Source of the DNA: Geodermatophilaceae bacterium
Lineage (GTDB): Bacteria; Actinomycetota; Actinomycetes; Mycobacteriales; Geodermatophilaceae
DNA length: 11,811 bases
Reading direction: 5' to 3'
Assembly (NCBI GenBank): GCA_013811805.1
Contig: JACCUM010000330.1
Location: 1-11,811 of the forward strand
Position numbers and translations under genes: made by a program. The stretch's first letter is position 1, and each line of letters begins with the position of its first letter. Below the pieces are notes generated by a model. That model saw only the letters and a list, made by a program, of their open reading frames with translations, did no database searches and was not told the origin of the DNA. Positions 1 to 6,371 of the stretch are shown piece by piece.

Positions 1-434
1 CGATCCCGACCCTGTGCGCCACGATCGTCGGACAGCCGGGCTACTCACCGGACAACCGTTATCCCTCGACCGTGTTCCGGGTCGACGGCGGCAAGATCAC
101 GCAGCTCATCTGGTCACGAGCAGATGACGCCTCGGCGTCTGGCACCCTGCAGACCCTGGCTTCCCAAGCGCAGGTGTGTGCGGAGGTACCGAACTCCGAG
201 GCGATGATCACCACCGGTGGCGTACAGACCGGGATCGGCGACGAGTATGCGGTCTTCCGCCGCACGCCTACGGTGTCCGGGCCCACGGTGTTCTTCGCGA
301 CCGTCGCCTTGGTCCGGGTCGGCGCGGATCTGATCGAGGTCTCCTTCACCTCGGACGCCATCGATCTTCCCGACGCCGAGGCTCGATGCCTGCGAGCGGC
401 GGTCGCAGCCGTTCAAATGGCCAGTGGCGGCTAA
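1..434 (+). CDS. C-terminal part of an unrecognised, possibly secreted protein (5' end outside window)
   Basis: The reading frame is open from position 3 to the TAA at 432-434, so 143 residues are visible and the true start lies upstream. I do not recognise the family with certainty. The visible part has three cysteines: one in a TLCATIVG segment near its beginning, one about mid-way in AQVCAEVP, and one near the end in ARCLRAAV. It has no membrane segment. Alternating beta-type hydrophobic stretches follow, ending in a helix-like segment. This spacing of cysteines recalls actinobacterial extracytoplasmic sensor or lipoprotein domains (PknH-C-like), but that is a layout resemblance only. A signal peptide or lipobox would lie outside the window. 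It converges on the mutase gene, whose stop codon is 11 bp away, and no terminator is visible between them. Confidence 0.7.
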   Translation, partial: IPTLCATIVGQPGYSPDNRYPSTVFRVDGGKITQLIWSRADDASASGTLQTLASQAQVCAEVPNSEAMITTGGVQTGIGDEYAVFRRTPTVSGPTVFFATVALVRVGADLIEVSFTSDAIDLPDAEARCLRAAVAAVQMASGG

Positions 435-445
435 TTGTCCACTGC

Positions 446-2467
446 TCAGTCGAGAGAATGCGCCGCCCGAATCACTGTGACGATCTCGTCCATGATGTCG
501 TTGATCCCGAAGTCCTTGGGCGTGAAGACTTGTGCGACCCCCAGCTTCAGCAGCCGGCGCGCATCGGCATCGGGCACGATGCCGCCGACCACGACCGGCA
601 CGTCGTCGAGCCCCTCGGCATGCAGTCCGTCGACCACCGCCGGCACGACTTGCAGGTGCGAGCCGGACAGGACCGAGAGCCCCACGACATGCACGTCCTC
701 CTCGACTGCAGTGGCGATGATCTGAGCCGGCGTCAACCGGATCCCCTGATAGATCACCTCGAAGCCGGCATCCCGCGCGCGAACGGCGATCTGCTCGGCA
801 CCGTTGGAGTGCCCGTCCAGTCCTGGCTTGCCGACCAGCATCCGCAACCTGGACCCGATCTGCTCGCCGGTGTCGCGGACTCGCTCCCGTACCGCAGTCA
901 TCGCCTCGCTGGGGGCGGCGCCGCTGGGGGCTGAGGACACACCGGTGGGGGCGCGGTACTCACCGAAGACCTCGCGCAGCAGGCCCGCCCACTCCCCCGT
1001 GGTCACCCCGGCCCGTGCGCAGTAAACCGTGGCGACCATCAGGTTGTCCGCACCATTCGCGGCCTCGCGCAGCGCTTCCAGCGATTGCGCGACCTCCTCG
1101 GCGTCGCGCTGCGCCCGCCACCTGACCAGCGAATCCTGGGCGGCCCGCTCGACCGCCGGATCCACGGACATGATCGCGGCATCGAGATCGGCAAGTAGCG
1201 GGTTGTCCTCGGTGGTCTCGAACCGGTTGACGCCGACCACGACGTCGTCGCCGCTCTCGATCCGGGCGCGGCGCTGGGCCAGCGCGCTGACCATCTCGCT
1301 CTTCATGTAGCCGGACTCGACCGCGGCCACCGCGCCGCCCATCTCCTCGACGCGCGCGATCTCGGCCCGGGCACCAGCGACGAGATCGGTGACCTTCTGC
1401 TCCACCACGACGGAGCCGGTGAACAGATCCTCGTAGTCGAGCAGATCGGTCTCGAATGCCAGGACCTGTTGCATCCGCAGCGCCCACTGCTGATCCCACG
1501 GCCGGGGCAGTCCGAGCGCCTCGTTCCAGGTCGGCAGTTGCACCGCCCGGGCCCGGGAATCGCGGGACAGGGTGACCGCGAGCAACTCGAGCACGATCCG
1601 CTGGACATTGTTCTCCGGCTGCGCCTCGGTCAGTCCCAGCGAGTTCACCTGCACGCCGTACCGGAAACGCCGTTGCGCAGCCTCTTGTACGCCGTACCGC
1701 TCGAGGGTGAGTTCGTCCCAGAGTTGAGTGAAGGCGCGCATCTTGCACATCTCCTCGACGAAGCGCACCCCGGCGTTGACGAAGAAGGAGATCCGGGCGA
1801 CCACGTCACCGAAGCGATCCGGTGGGACCTGACCGGAGTCCCTCACCGCATCGAGCACCGCGATGGCCGTAGACATCGCATACGCGATCTCCTGAACCGG
1901 CGTGGCTCCGGCCTCTTGGAGGTGATAGCTGCAGATGTTGGTGGGGTTCCACTTCGGCATCTTGGTGACTGTGTAGGCGACCATGTCGGTGATCAGCCGC
2001 AGCGAAGGCGCCGGCGGGAAAATGTAGGTCCCGCGCGACAGGTATTCCTTGATGATGTCGTTCTGCGTCGTGCCGGTCAGTGCTCTGACGGCCTCGGCGG
2101 GGTCTGTTTCCTCAGCTTGGGCCTGCTCTTCGGCGACCACTTCGTAGAGGGCGAGTAGCCACATCGCGGTGGCGTTGATCGTCATGGACGTGTTCATCGT
2201 GGCCAGCGGAATGCCTTCGAACAGCGCCCGCATGTCCCCGAGATGCGCGACTGGGACACCGACCTTGCCCACCTCGCCGACGGCCAGTTCGCTGTCCGCG
2301 TCGTACCCGGTTTGCGTGGGCAGATCGAAGGCCACCGAGAGCCCGGTCTGCCCCTTGGCGAGGTTGCGACGGTAGAGCGCGTTGGATTCCTTGGCCGAGG
2401 AATGCCCTGCGTAGGTCCGCATCACCCACGGCCGGTCCCGCTCTCCGGCGCTGGACGGGTACGGCAT
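446..2467 (-). CDS. ecm: Ethylmalonyl-CoA mutase, MeaA type (adenosylcobalamin-dependent)
   Basis: This 673-residue protein belongs to the acyl-CoA mutase family that interconverts ethylmalonyl-CoA and methylsuccinyl-CoA in the ethylmalonyl-CoA pathway. That pathway assimilates acetyl-CoA and, in streptomycetes, feeds polyketide precursors. Residues about 10-520 form the substrate-binding barrel, with the signature RRNLAKGQTGLSVAFDLPTQ near residues 34-53 and a NTSMTINATAMW segment. The C-terminal B12 domain has the D-x-H-x-x-G motif (LDGHSNG) with the cobalt-ligating His at about 553, then GLSVLSG (596-602) and VVVGG (625-629). Both domains sit on one chain, as in Streptomyces MeaA (recalled as about 680 aa), unlike two-subunit isobutyryl-CoA mutase. 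An in-frame TAG lies just upstream, so ATG 2467 is the most upstream possible start. No Shine-Dalgarno is visible. No crotonyl-CoA carboxylase/reductase gene is in the window. The substrate is inferred from overall similarity. Confidence 0.9.
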   Translation of the reverse strand: MPYPSSAGERDRPWVMRTYAGHSSAKESNALYRRNLAKGQTGLSVAFDLPTQTGYDADSELAVGEVGKVGVPVAHLGDMRALFEGIPLATMNTSMTINATAMWLLALYEVVAEEQAQAEETDPAEAVRALTGTTQNDIIKEYLSRGTYIFPPAPSLRLITDMVAYTVTKMPKWNPTNICSYHLQEAGATPVQEIAYAMSTAIAVLDAVRDSGQVPPDRFGDVVARISFFVNAGVRFVEEMCKMRAFTQLWDELTLERYGVQEAAQRRFRYGVQVNSLGLTEAQPENNVQRIVLELLAVTLSRDSRARAVQLPTWNEALGLPRPWDQQWALRMQQVLAFETDLLDYEDLFTGSVVVEQKVTDLVAGARAEIARVEEMGGAVAAVESGYMKSEMVSALAQRRARIESGDDVVVGVNRFETTEDNPLLADLDAAIMSVDPAVERAAQDSLVRWRAQRDAEEVAQSLEALREAANGADNLMVATVYCARAGVTTGEWAGLLREVFGEYRAPTGVSSAPSGAAPSEAMTAVRERVRDTGEQIGSRLRMLVGKPGLDGHSNGAEQIAVRARDAGFEVIYQGIRLTPAQIIATAVEEDVHVVGLSVLSGSHLQVVPAVVDGLHAEGLDDVPVVVGGIVPDADARRLLKLGVAQVFTPKDFGINDIMDEIVTVIRAAHSLD

Positions 2468-2473
2468 GGCCGA

Positions 2474-2479
2474 AGTCTA
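2474..2479 (-). promoter_or_regulatory. Putative -10 element for ecm, leaderless spacing
   Basis: On the minus strand TAGACT matches the actinobacterial -10 consensus TANNNT. It is followed by 6 nt (TCGGCC) and then the ATG of the mutase gene. This spacing puts the expected transcription start on the A of ATG, which implies a leaderless mRNA and fits the missing Shine-Dalgarno. No convincing -35 hexamer is seen. TANNNT is common by chance, so this is an inference from position. Confidence 0.4.
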
Positions 2480-2621
2480 AGTGCGCTGTCCGGGTGTGGA
2501 TGCCGGTTGGGCCAGTGGCGGTAACCACAGTGCAGCGCAGGGTTCTCACGCGCAGTGGCAGACTGGAGCGGCACGTGGCACAGACACCTGCGTGCACGGG
2601 TGAGACGAGGAGGCTGGTCGG

Positions 2622-2951
2622 ATGCCGGTCGATGCGGGCAGCCTGCACTATGCGGTCGGCCCCGTCGCTGCGGTCGTCGTCTTGGTCCTGCTGATTCTGT
2701 TCATCCGGTGGGCTTTTGCACCCGTTCGTAGAGGTAACCGGTCCACACCTGCCCAGGGACTGCTGCGCTCGGTGGCGACAACGGGAACTCGGGAGTCCGC
2801 CATGGCGCTGCGTGCGGTCCTATCAGACGCGGGCATCCGGTCCACCATTTCTGCCCGCGATTCCACCCACGTCGACGTCCTGGTCTTCGTCGACGATGTC
2901 CCCACGGCCCGGTCACTGGCCCTCGGGTTCGGTCAGATCAGCGACGCATGA
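2622..2951 (+). CDS. Small single-pass membrane protein of unknown function
   Basis: This is a 109-residue protein. The start is well supported: a GAGGAGG Shine-Dalgarno at 2607-2613 lies 8 nt before ATG 2622. Residues about 10-31 (YAVGPVAAVVVLVLLILFIRW) form one membrane helix, followed by basic residues (R37, R38, R41) that suggest a cytoplasmic C-terminal part. The soluble part (about 50-109) alternates helix and strand (RESAMALRAVLSDAGIRSTIS, then HVDVLVFVDD). This resembles the small actinobacterial membrane proteins with a DUF2007-like 'signal-transducing' fold, in which a paralogue of this layout is common, but I cannot assign a function. It diverges from the mutase gene across 154 bp. 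The PAC2-family gene follows 58 bp after its stop, so the two are probably co-transcribed. The 154-bp gap holds this ribosome binding site and the ecm -10 element; I see no clear promoter for this gene. Confidence 0.75.
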   Translation: MPVDAGSLHYAVGPVAAVVVLVLLILFIRWAFAPVRRGNRSTPAQGLLRSVATTGTRESAMALRAVLSDAGIRSTISARDSTHVDVLVFVDDVPTARSLALGFGQISDA

Positions 2952-2965
2952 AAGCGTTACCACCC

Positions 2966-3013
2966 ATGAAGGTGATCGGCACGACGGGCAGCGCCCCGGG
3001 CAAGGTGTCGTGA
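2966..3013 (+). other. Possible 15-codon leader ORF overlapping the PAC2 gene start
   Basis: ATG 2966 opens a 15-codon frame (MKVIGTTGSAPGKVS) whose TGA stop at 3011-3013 overlaps the GTG start at 3010 in the form GTGA. Such overlaps are typical of translational coupling, and the PAC2 start has only a weak Shine-Dalgarno of its own. The mini-frame itself has no strong ribosome binding site, so it may be coincidence. Confidence 0.2.
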
Positions 3014-3924
3014 CCATCGAGCCGGGCGACCTCTATCGCCTCGAGCCGGGCGCGGACATGCTGACCGCGGCGACCCTGGTCCAGGCCATCCCCGGCTTCA
3101 TCGACGCTGGTTCGGCGGTGAACCTGGCGGTGAGCCAACTCCTGGACAGTCTTGAGCACGAGGTGGTGGTCCGCTTCGATCACGACGTACTCATCGACTA
3201 CCGAAGCCGTCGGCCGCGACTGACGTTCAACGAGGATCACTACGAGGACTACGTTCCGCCCGAATTGGTGCTCTACCGGATGACCGATTCCGACGGGGTC
3301 AGCTTCCTGCTGTTGGCCGGCCCCGAGCCGGATTTCCTCTGGGACCGGTTCACCGAGGCGATGCTCGATCTCGTGACGCGCTTCGAGGTGCAGCGCAGCG
3401 TCGGCCTGTTGGGTATCCCGATGGCGATGCCGCACACCCGTCCGGTCACCGTGACCTCGCACGCCACTCGCCCCGGCCTGGTCACCGGTGCCAACTTGTG
3501 GCGGGGCAAGGTGGCGGTACCGGCGAGCCTCGGGGCGCTGCTGGAGATCCGGCTGGGCGATGCCGGCCTTGACGGGTTCGGCTTCGCCGCGCACGTGCCC
3601 TACTACCTGGCCGAGTCGGACTACCCAGCCGCTTCGGCCGCCTTGTTGGAGGCCACGGCCGCCTCGACTGGCCTGTCCCTGCCGCTGGGTGATCTGATCG
3701 AGGCCGGAACCCGGGTGATCGCCGCGGCCGACGAGCAGTTGTCCGGCAACGAGGAGATCGCCCGGGTGGTCTCGACGCTGGAACGTCAGTTCGACGCGTT
3801 GACCACCGAAGGCGGCGACACCGGCATCGCCGAGCTGTCCACGCTGTCCGCGGAGGACATCGGCGCCCAGGTCGAGCGCTTCCTCGCCCAGCACGACGAG
3901 GACAGCGCACCCCCCGACTCCTGA
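3010..3924 (+). CDS. PAC2 family protein (proteasome assembly chaperone 2-like)
   Basis: With the chosen GTG start the protein has 304 residues. It matches the actinobacterial PAC2/DUF75 family, for which M. tuberculosis Rv2125 (about 290 aa) is the example I recall. Features that match are the early IPGFIDAG segment (27-34), DYRSRRP (63-69), the AGPEPDFLWDRF segment (103-114) and GIPMAMPHTRP (135-145). The C-terminal part has HVPYYLAESDYPAA and an acidic helical end with QVERFLAQHDED. The family shares a fold with eukaryotic proteasome assembly chaperones, but no biochemical role is established for the bacterial members. The frame is open further upstream to 2716, but that stretch overlaps the preceding gene, and its sequence is Arg/Pro/Ser-rich and shadow-like. 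GTG 3010 is the first start just before the conserved LYRLEPG. It lies downstream of and probably in operon with the small membrane protein gene. Confidence 0.85.
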   Translation: MTIEPGDLYRLEPGADMLTAATLVQAIPGFIDAGSAVNLAVSQLLDSLEHEVVVRFDHDVLIDYRSRRPRLTFNEDHYEDYVPPELVLYRMTDSDGVSFLLLAGPEPDFLWDRFTEAMLDLVTRFEVQRSVGLLGIPMAMPHTRPVTVTSHATRPGLVTGANLWRGKVAVPASLGALLEIRLGDAGLDGFGFAAHVPYYLAESDYPAASAALLEATAASTGLSLPLGDLIEAGTRVIAAADEQLSGNEEIARVVSTLERQFDALTTEGGDTGIAELSTLSAEDIGAQVERFLAQHDEDSAPPDS

Positions 3925-3935
3925 CGGCCTGCCCT

Positions 3936-3960
3936 CCGGACGTTATGCGGGAAACCGGGT
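3936..3960 (+). repeat. Half-palindrome repeat, left flank of the DUF559 gene
   Basis: The segment has GGACGTTATGCG (3938-3949) and, two bases later, AAACCGGGT (3952-3960). The same two blocks occur in the same order and orientation on the other side of the DUF559 gene (4963-4974 and 4998-5006). There, about 23 bases separate them and the first block is completed into a full palindrome. It lies in the 64-bp gap between the convergent PAC2 and DUF559 stops, which has no other clear feature. Confidence 0.6.
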
Positions 3961-3988
3961 ATGAATCGCGGTGGTTGGCTGTGCGGGG

Positions 3989-4894
3989 CTAGGCAGCGGG
4001 GCGGGCAAGCGCCGTGCGCAACGACCGCAGAAGCCCCGTCGGGTCACGTAGATCACTTGCCGTGGCGTGCAATACGACCCAACCGGCGTTGACCAGGTCG
4101 TTGAGCCGTCGCCGGTCGCGCCTCATCTGAAGCAGATCAGCATGATGAGCACCGTCGTACTCGAGGATGACTCTTTGCTCCGGCCACGCGAAGTCAACGC
4201 GAGCGACGAAGGTGCCTTCCACCCAAACCTCGAACTGAAGTACGGGCGGTGGGATGCCTGCCCGATGCATCGTCAGGCGTACGTGCGTCTCAGACGGTGA
4301 CTCGCTTCGACCGTTGGCAAGATTGAAGACTTCCCGAGCCCGGGTAACGCCCCATGCGCCCACGCCAGAGGCTAGTCGCACCCCGAGTTCGTTGTCCGAA
4401 AGCGCGCTCCGATGCAGCAGTCCGTCGACGATGGCCAGAGCGGGGGCCGCTTCAGTCAAAGTGCAGACATCCCAGGCGGCGCGAACCGGCGATGTCACGC
4501 GCATCCCATCCACGACGGCGATGTCTGCTACCTGCACGGGTGTCCGATGCACCTTGATACCGCGTGGGCCGTCCACTCGAGTACCCGGAGGGCGAGCCAC
4601 CATGACTACGGCGTCGTCTCGCGCGAACGAAACCCCGTACCACCATGCTGCCGAATGGCCGGTGAGAACGGACTCCGGCGGAAGGACCAGCGCGGCGGCT
4701 TGACAGCGAAGGCCGTGGTCGATCGTGACGCCGGCAACCACGTACACACCGTGCAGAACGCGTCGAAACTCCGGACCCAGCAGCCGTCGCCGGCTGACGA
4801 GTCCCTCGGCGAGAGCGTCTCGACCCCGAAACGGTCGTTCACGTAGAACAGCTGGGATCCGGGGAGTGGCCACACCTGAAGAGTGGCCCGACAC
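3989..4894 (-). CDS. DUF559 (Vsr-like) endonuclease-domain protein with AbiEi-like N-terminus
   Basis: This 301-residue protein has two parts. Residues about 20-55, with FRGRDALAEGLVSRRRL followed by FRRVLHGVYVVAG, resemble the winged-helix N-terminus of AbiEi-type antitoxins. Residues about 198-290 match DUF559, a Vsr-related PD-(D/E)xK nuclease-like domain. Candidate active-site residues are E202 (ESPSETHVR), D234 (VARVDFAW) and E245/D247 (VILEYDG). They are followed by HH (250-251) and a basic helix (MRRDRRRLNDL, 257-267). The family is abundant in actinobacteria and often annotated as a type IV toxin-antitoxin antitoxin, but its real activity is unknown. No partner toxin gene is adjacent. 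GTG 4894 is taken as the start because a -10-like element sits 6 nt upstream. GTG 4873 (VATPRIPAVL) is an alternative. Direct repeats flank the gene and palindromes head it, which may mean it arrived as a cassette. Confidence 0.8.
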   Translation of the reverse strand: MSGHSSGVATPRIPAVLRERPFRGRDALAEGLVSRRRLLGPEFRRVLHGVYVVAGVTIDHGLRCQAAALVLPPESVLTGHSAAWWYGVSFARDDAVVMVARPPGTRVDGPRGIKVHRTPVQVADIAVVDGMRVTSPVRAAWDVCTLTEAAPALAIVDGLLHRSALSDNELGVRLASGVGAWGVTRAREVFNLANGRSESPSETHVRLTMHRAGIPPPVLQFEVWVEGTFVARVDFAWPEQRVILEYDGAHHADLLQMRRDRRRLNDLVNAGWVVLHATASDLRDPTGLLRSLRTALARPAA

Positions 4895-4900
4895 ACCGCT

Positions 4901-4906
4901 GCGCTA
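4901..4906 (-). promoter_or_regulatory. Weak -10-like element before the DUF559 gene
   Basis: On the minus strand TAGCGC (five of the consensus positions; the last base is C, not T) stands 6 nt (AGCGGT) before GTG 4894. The spacing equals that of the other two leaderless-type starts in the window. It abuts a 22-bp inverted repeat. The imperfect hexamer makes this a weak call. Confidence 0.25.
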
Positions 4907-4928
4907 CAGCGCCTGTCCACAGGCGCTG
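4907..4928. repeat. 22-bp inverted repeat, possible operator or terminator hairpin
   Basis: The arms are CAGCGCCTG (4907-4915) and CAGGCGCTG (4920-4928), perfectly complementary around TCCA, whose outer T and A also pair. It lies immediately upstream of the -10-like element of the DUF559 gene, in the position of a repressor operator. Read from murA on the same strand it could also fold into a stable hairpin about 110 nt after the murA stop. No T-run follows it, so a classic intrinsic terminator is unlikely. Confidence 0.6.
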
Positions 4929-4962
4929 GTCACCCACCCGGGCCGAACCGGTCGACTTTCTG

Positions 4963-4984
4963 GGACGTTATGCGCATAACGTCC
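4963..4984. repeat. Perfect 22-bp palindrome, copy 1
   Basis: The half-site GGACGTTATGC is followed directly by its reverse complement. It lies in the 143-bp murA-DUF559 gap. Its right 18 bp (4967-4984) recur exactly at 5008-5025. The axes of the two copies are 41 bp apart, close to four helical turns. No T-tract follows on either strand. Confidence 0.8.
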
Positions 4985-5007
4985 GGAAATGAGCCACAAA
5001 CCGGGTG

Positions 5008-5025
5008 GTTATGCGCATAACGTCC
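5008..5025. repeat. Palindrome copy 2 (14-bp perfect core plus one extended arm)
   Basis: GTTATGCGCATAAC (5008-5021) is a perfect palindrome, extended by GTCC on the right only. It begins 12 bp beyond the murA stop. Together with copy 1 it forms an 18-bp direct repeat of a palindromic unit. Confidence 0.75.
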
Positions 5026-5037
5026 AGGGTGGAGTGC

Positions 5038-6303
5038 CTAGCGTGGCATCGGAGTGGAGTGCAGGGTGACCTCGGCGCCTAGGCTGCGGAGCTGGCCGGC
5101 GAGGTCGGGATAGCCGCGAACGATGTGCTGGCCACCGCTGACCACGGTTGCGCCATCAGCGACCAGTGCGGCAAGGATCAACCCAGCTCCGGCACGGATG
5201 TCATGGGCTTCGACCGGGGCGCTGGACAGCCGCTCGCGGCCCCGCACCACGACGTGGTGGCCGTCGACCTGCACGTCGGCGCCCAGCCTGGCGAGCTCAT
5301 TGACGAACATGAACCGGGCCTCGAACACGTTCTCGGTGATCATCGACGATCCCTGGCTGACCGATGCCAGCCCGACGGCCATCGGCTGCAGGTCGGTGGG
5401 AAATCCGGGATAGGGCAAGGTCACGATGTCGACCGCCTTCGGCCGGCCCTCCATCGCGATCCGGAAGCCCCCGTCCGTACTCGTCACGTCGGCCCCGGCA
5501 TCACTGAGCTTGGTCAACGGTACGTCGAGGTGATGGGTACGGCCGTTGCGGATGTGTACGTCTCCACCGGTCATCACCGCGCCGTAGGCCAACGTCCCCG
5601 CAACGATGCGATCCGGGACCGTGGTGTGCGCCACCGGTTGGAGCCCTTCGACCCCGACGATCTCCAGGGTGGAGGTGCCTGCTCCGTCGATCTTGGCGCC
5701 CATCGCCACCAACATCGCGACCAGGTCGACGATCTCGGGCTCACGGGCGGCGTTGTCGATCACCGTCGTGCCAGTGGCAAGCACAGCGGCCATCAACAGG
5801 TTCTCCGTGGCTCCGACGCTCGGGAAATCCAGCCAGACCGTGGCACCCACCAAGGCGTCGGCCGTGGCGATCAAGAAGCCGTGTTCGTTGCGGATGTCGG
5901 CCCCGAGCCGGTTGAGCCCGGCGATGTGCAGGTCCAACCCCCGGGAGCCGATGTTGTCACCACCAGGCAGCGGCACAGTGGCTCGGCCACACCGCGCCAG
6001 CAACGGGCCCAGCACACAGATGGCTGCGCGCATCCGGCGTACCAGGTCGTAGTCGGTCTCGGTGGCCAGGTGGTGCGGCACCCCGATCCGAGCCGATTCG
6101 GACTCCACCTCGACCGTGCAGCCGAGCCGGCGCAGTACCTCGCCCATGATCGTCACGTCGGCGATGTCGGGTATCGCGTGGATAGTGCTGGTGCCCTCTG
6201 CCAGCAGGGCCGCGGCCATCAGCTTCAGCGCGCTGTTCTTGGCCCCAGTGACCGTCGCGTCCCCCACCAGCCGAGCACCACCGGTGACGGCGAAGATGTC
6301 CAC
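5038..6303 (-). CDS. murA: UDP-N-acetylglucosamine 1-carboxyvinyltransferase (MurA), Asp-type active site
   Basis: This cytoplasmic enzyme transfers enolpyruvate from PEP to UDP-GlcNAc, the first committed step of peptidoglycan synthesis. With the chosen GTG start it has 421 residues, against about 418 recalled for mycobacterial MurA. Lys22-Asn23 (GAKNSALK), Asp304 (PGFPTDLQP) and Arg396 (HIVRGYPDLAGQL) fall where the E. coli enzyme has its key residues. The loop that normally carries the catalytic Cys reads PLPGGDNIGSRG, with Asp at 116. Mycobacteria have the same replacement, and it makes the enzyme insensitive to fosfomycin. GTG 6303 is preferred over a TTG at 6348 because AGGGGG stands 5 nt upstream and the N-terminus then aligns with the family. 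It diverges from the adenosyltransferase gene. Two palindromes and a hairpin follow its stop. Confidence 0.95.
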   Translation of the reverse strand: MDIFAVTGGARLVGDATVTGAKNSALKLMAAALLAEGTSTIHAIPDIADVTIMGEVLRRLGCTVEVESESARIGVPHHLATETDYDLVRRMRAAICVLGPLLARCGRATVPLPGGDNIGSRGLDLHIAGLNRLGADIRNEHGFLIATADALVGATVWLDFPSVGATENLLMAAVLATGTTVIDNAAREPEIVDLVAMLVAMGAKIDGAGTSTLEIVGVEGLQPVAHTTVPDRIVAGTLAYGAVMTGGDVHIRNGRTHHLDVPLTKLSDAGADVTSTDGGFRIAMEGRPKAVDIVTLPYPGFPTDLQPMAVGLASVSQGSSMITENVFEARFMFVNELARLGADVQVDGHHVVVRGRERLSSAPVEAHDIRAGAGLILAALVADGATVVSGGQHIVRGYPDLAGQLRSLGAEVTLHSTPMPR

Positions 6304-6308
6304 ACGTT

Positions 6309-6314
6309 CCCCCT
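6309..6314 (-). promoter_or_regulatory. Ribosome binding site deciding the murA start
   Basis: On the minus strand AGGGGG is separated by 5 nt (AACGT) from GTG 6303. It supports this start over the upstream in-frame TTG at 6348, which would add 15 residues absent from the family. Confidence 0.65.
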
Positions 6315-6355
6315 GCAAACTGGTGGGCCCGCCGATGAGCGACCACAAGTGCGTC

Positions 6356-6365
6356 AGGCTAGCGT
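6356..6365. promoter_or_regulatory. Overlapping divergent -10 elements for murA and the adenosyltransferase gene
   Basis: Plus-strand TAGCGT (6360-6365) is followed by 6 nt and the ATG at 6372, predicting a leaderless transcript. Minus-strand TAGCCT (6361 down to 6356) would start transcription near 6349 and give murA a leader of about 46 nt with a ribosome binding site. The two hexamers share the TA at 6360-6361. No clear -35 boxes are seen. The call rests on consensus and spacing. Confidence 0.4.
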
Positions 6366-6371
6366 GCGGTC

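Noticed and set aside
176..934. Long plus-strand frame spanning the first gene and the 3' end of the mutase gene
   Set aside because: His/Arg/Asp-rich composition typical of antisense frames in GC-rich DNA; the opposite-strand mutase is unmistakable.
2716..3009. Upstream in-frame extension of the PAC2 protein to 2716
   Set aside because: It overlaps the small membrane protein gene in another frame, is Arg/Pro/Ser-rich like a shadow frame, and precedes the point where PAC2 homologues begin.
4963..4984. Rho-independent terminator for murA
   Set aside because: The hairpin has moderate GC content and no T-run after it on the minus strand. Termination by other means cannot be excluded.
4963..5025. 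Integron attC site or CRISPR repeat
   Set aside because: The palindrome does not fit the attC core pattern GTTRRRY/RYYYAAC. There are only two copies, with no spacers of regular length.
6304..6348. TTG start giving MurA 15 extra residues
   Set aside because: GTG 6303 has a good AGGGGG site 5 nt upstream and places K22, N23 and the loop Asp at the family's usual positions.
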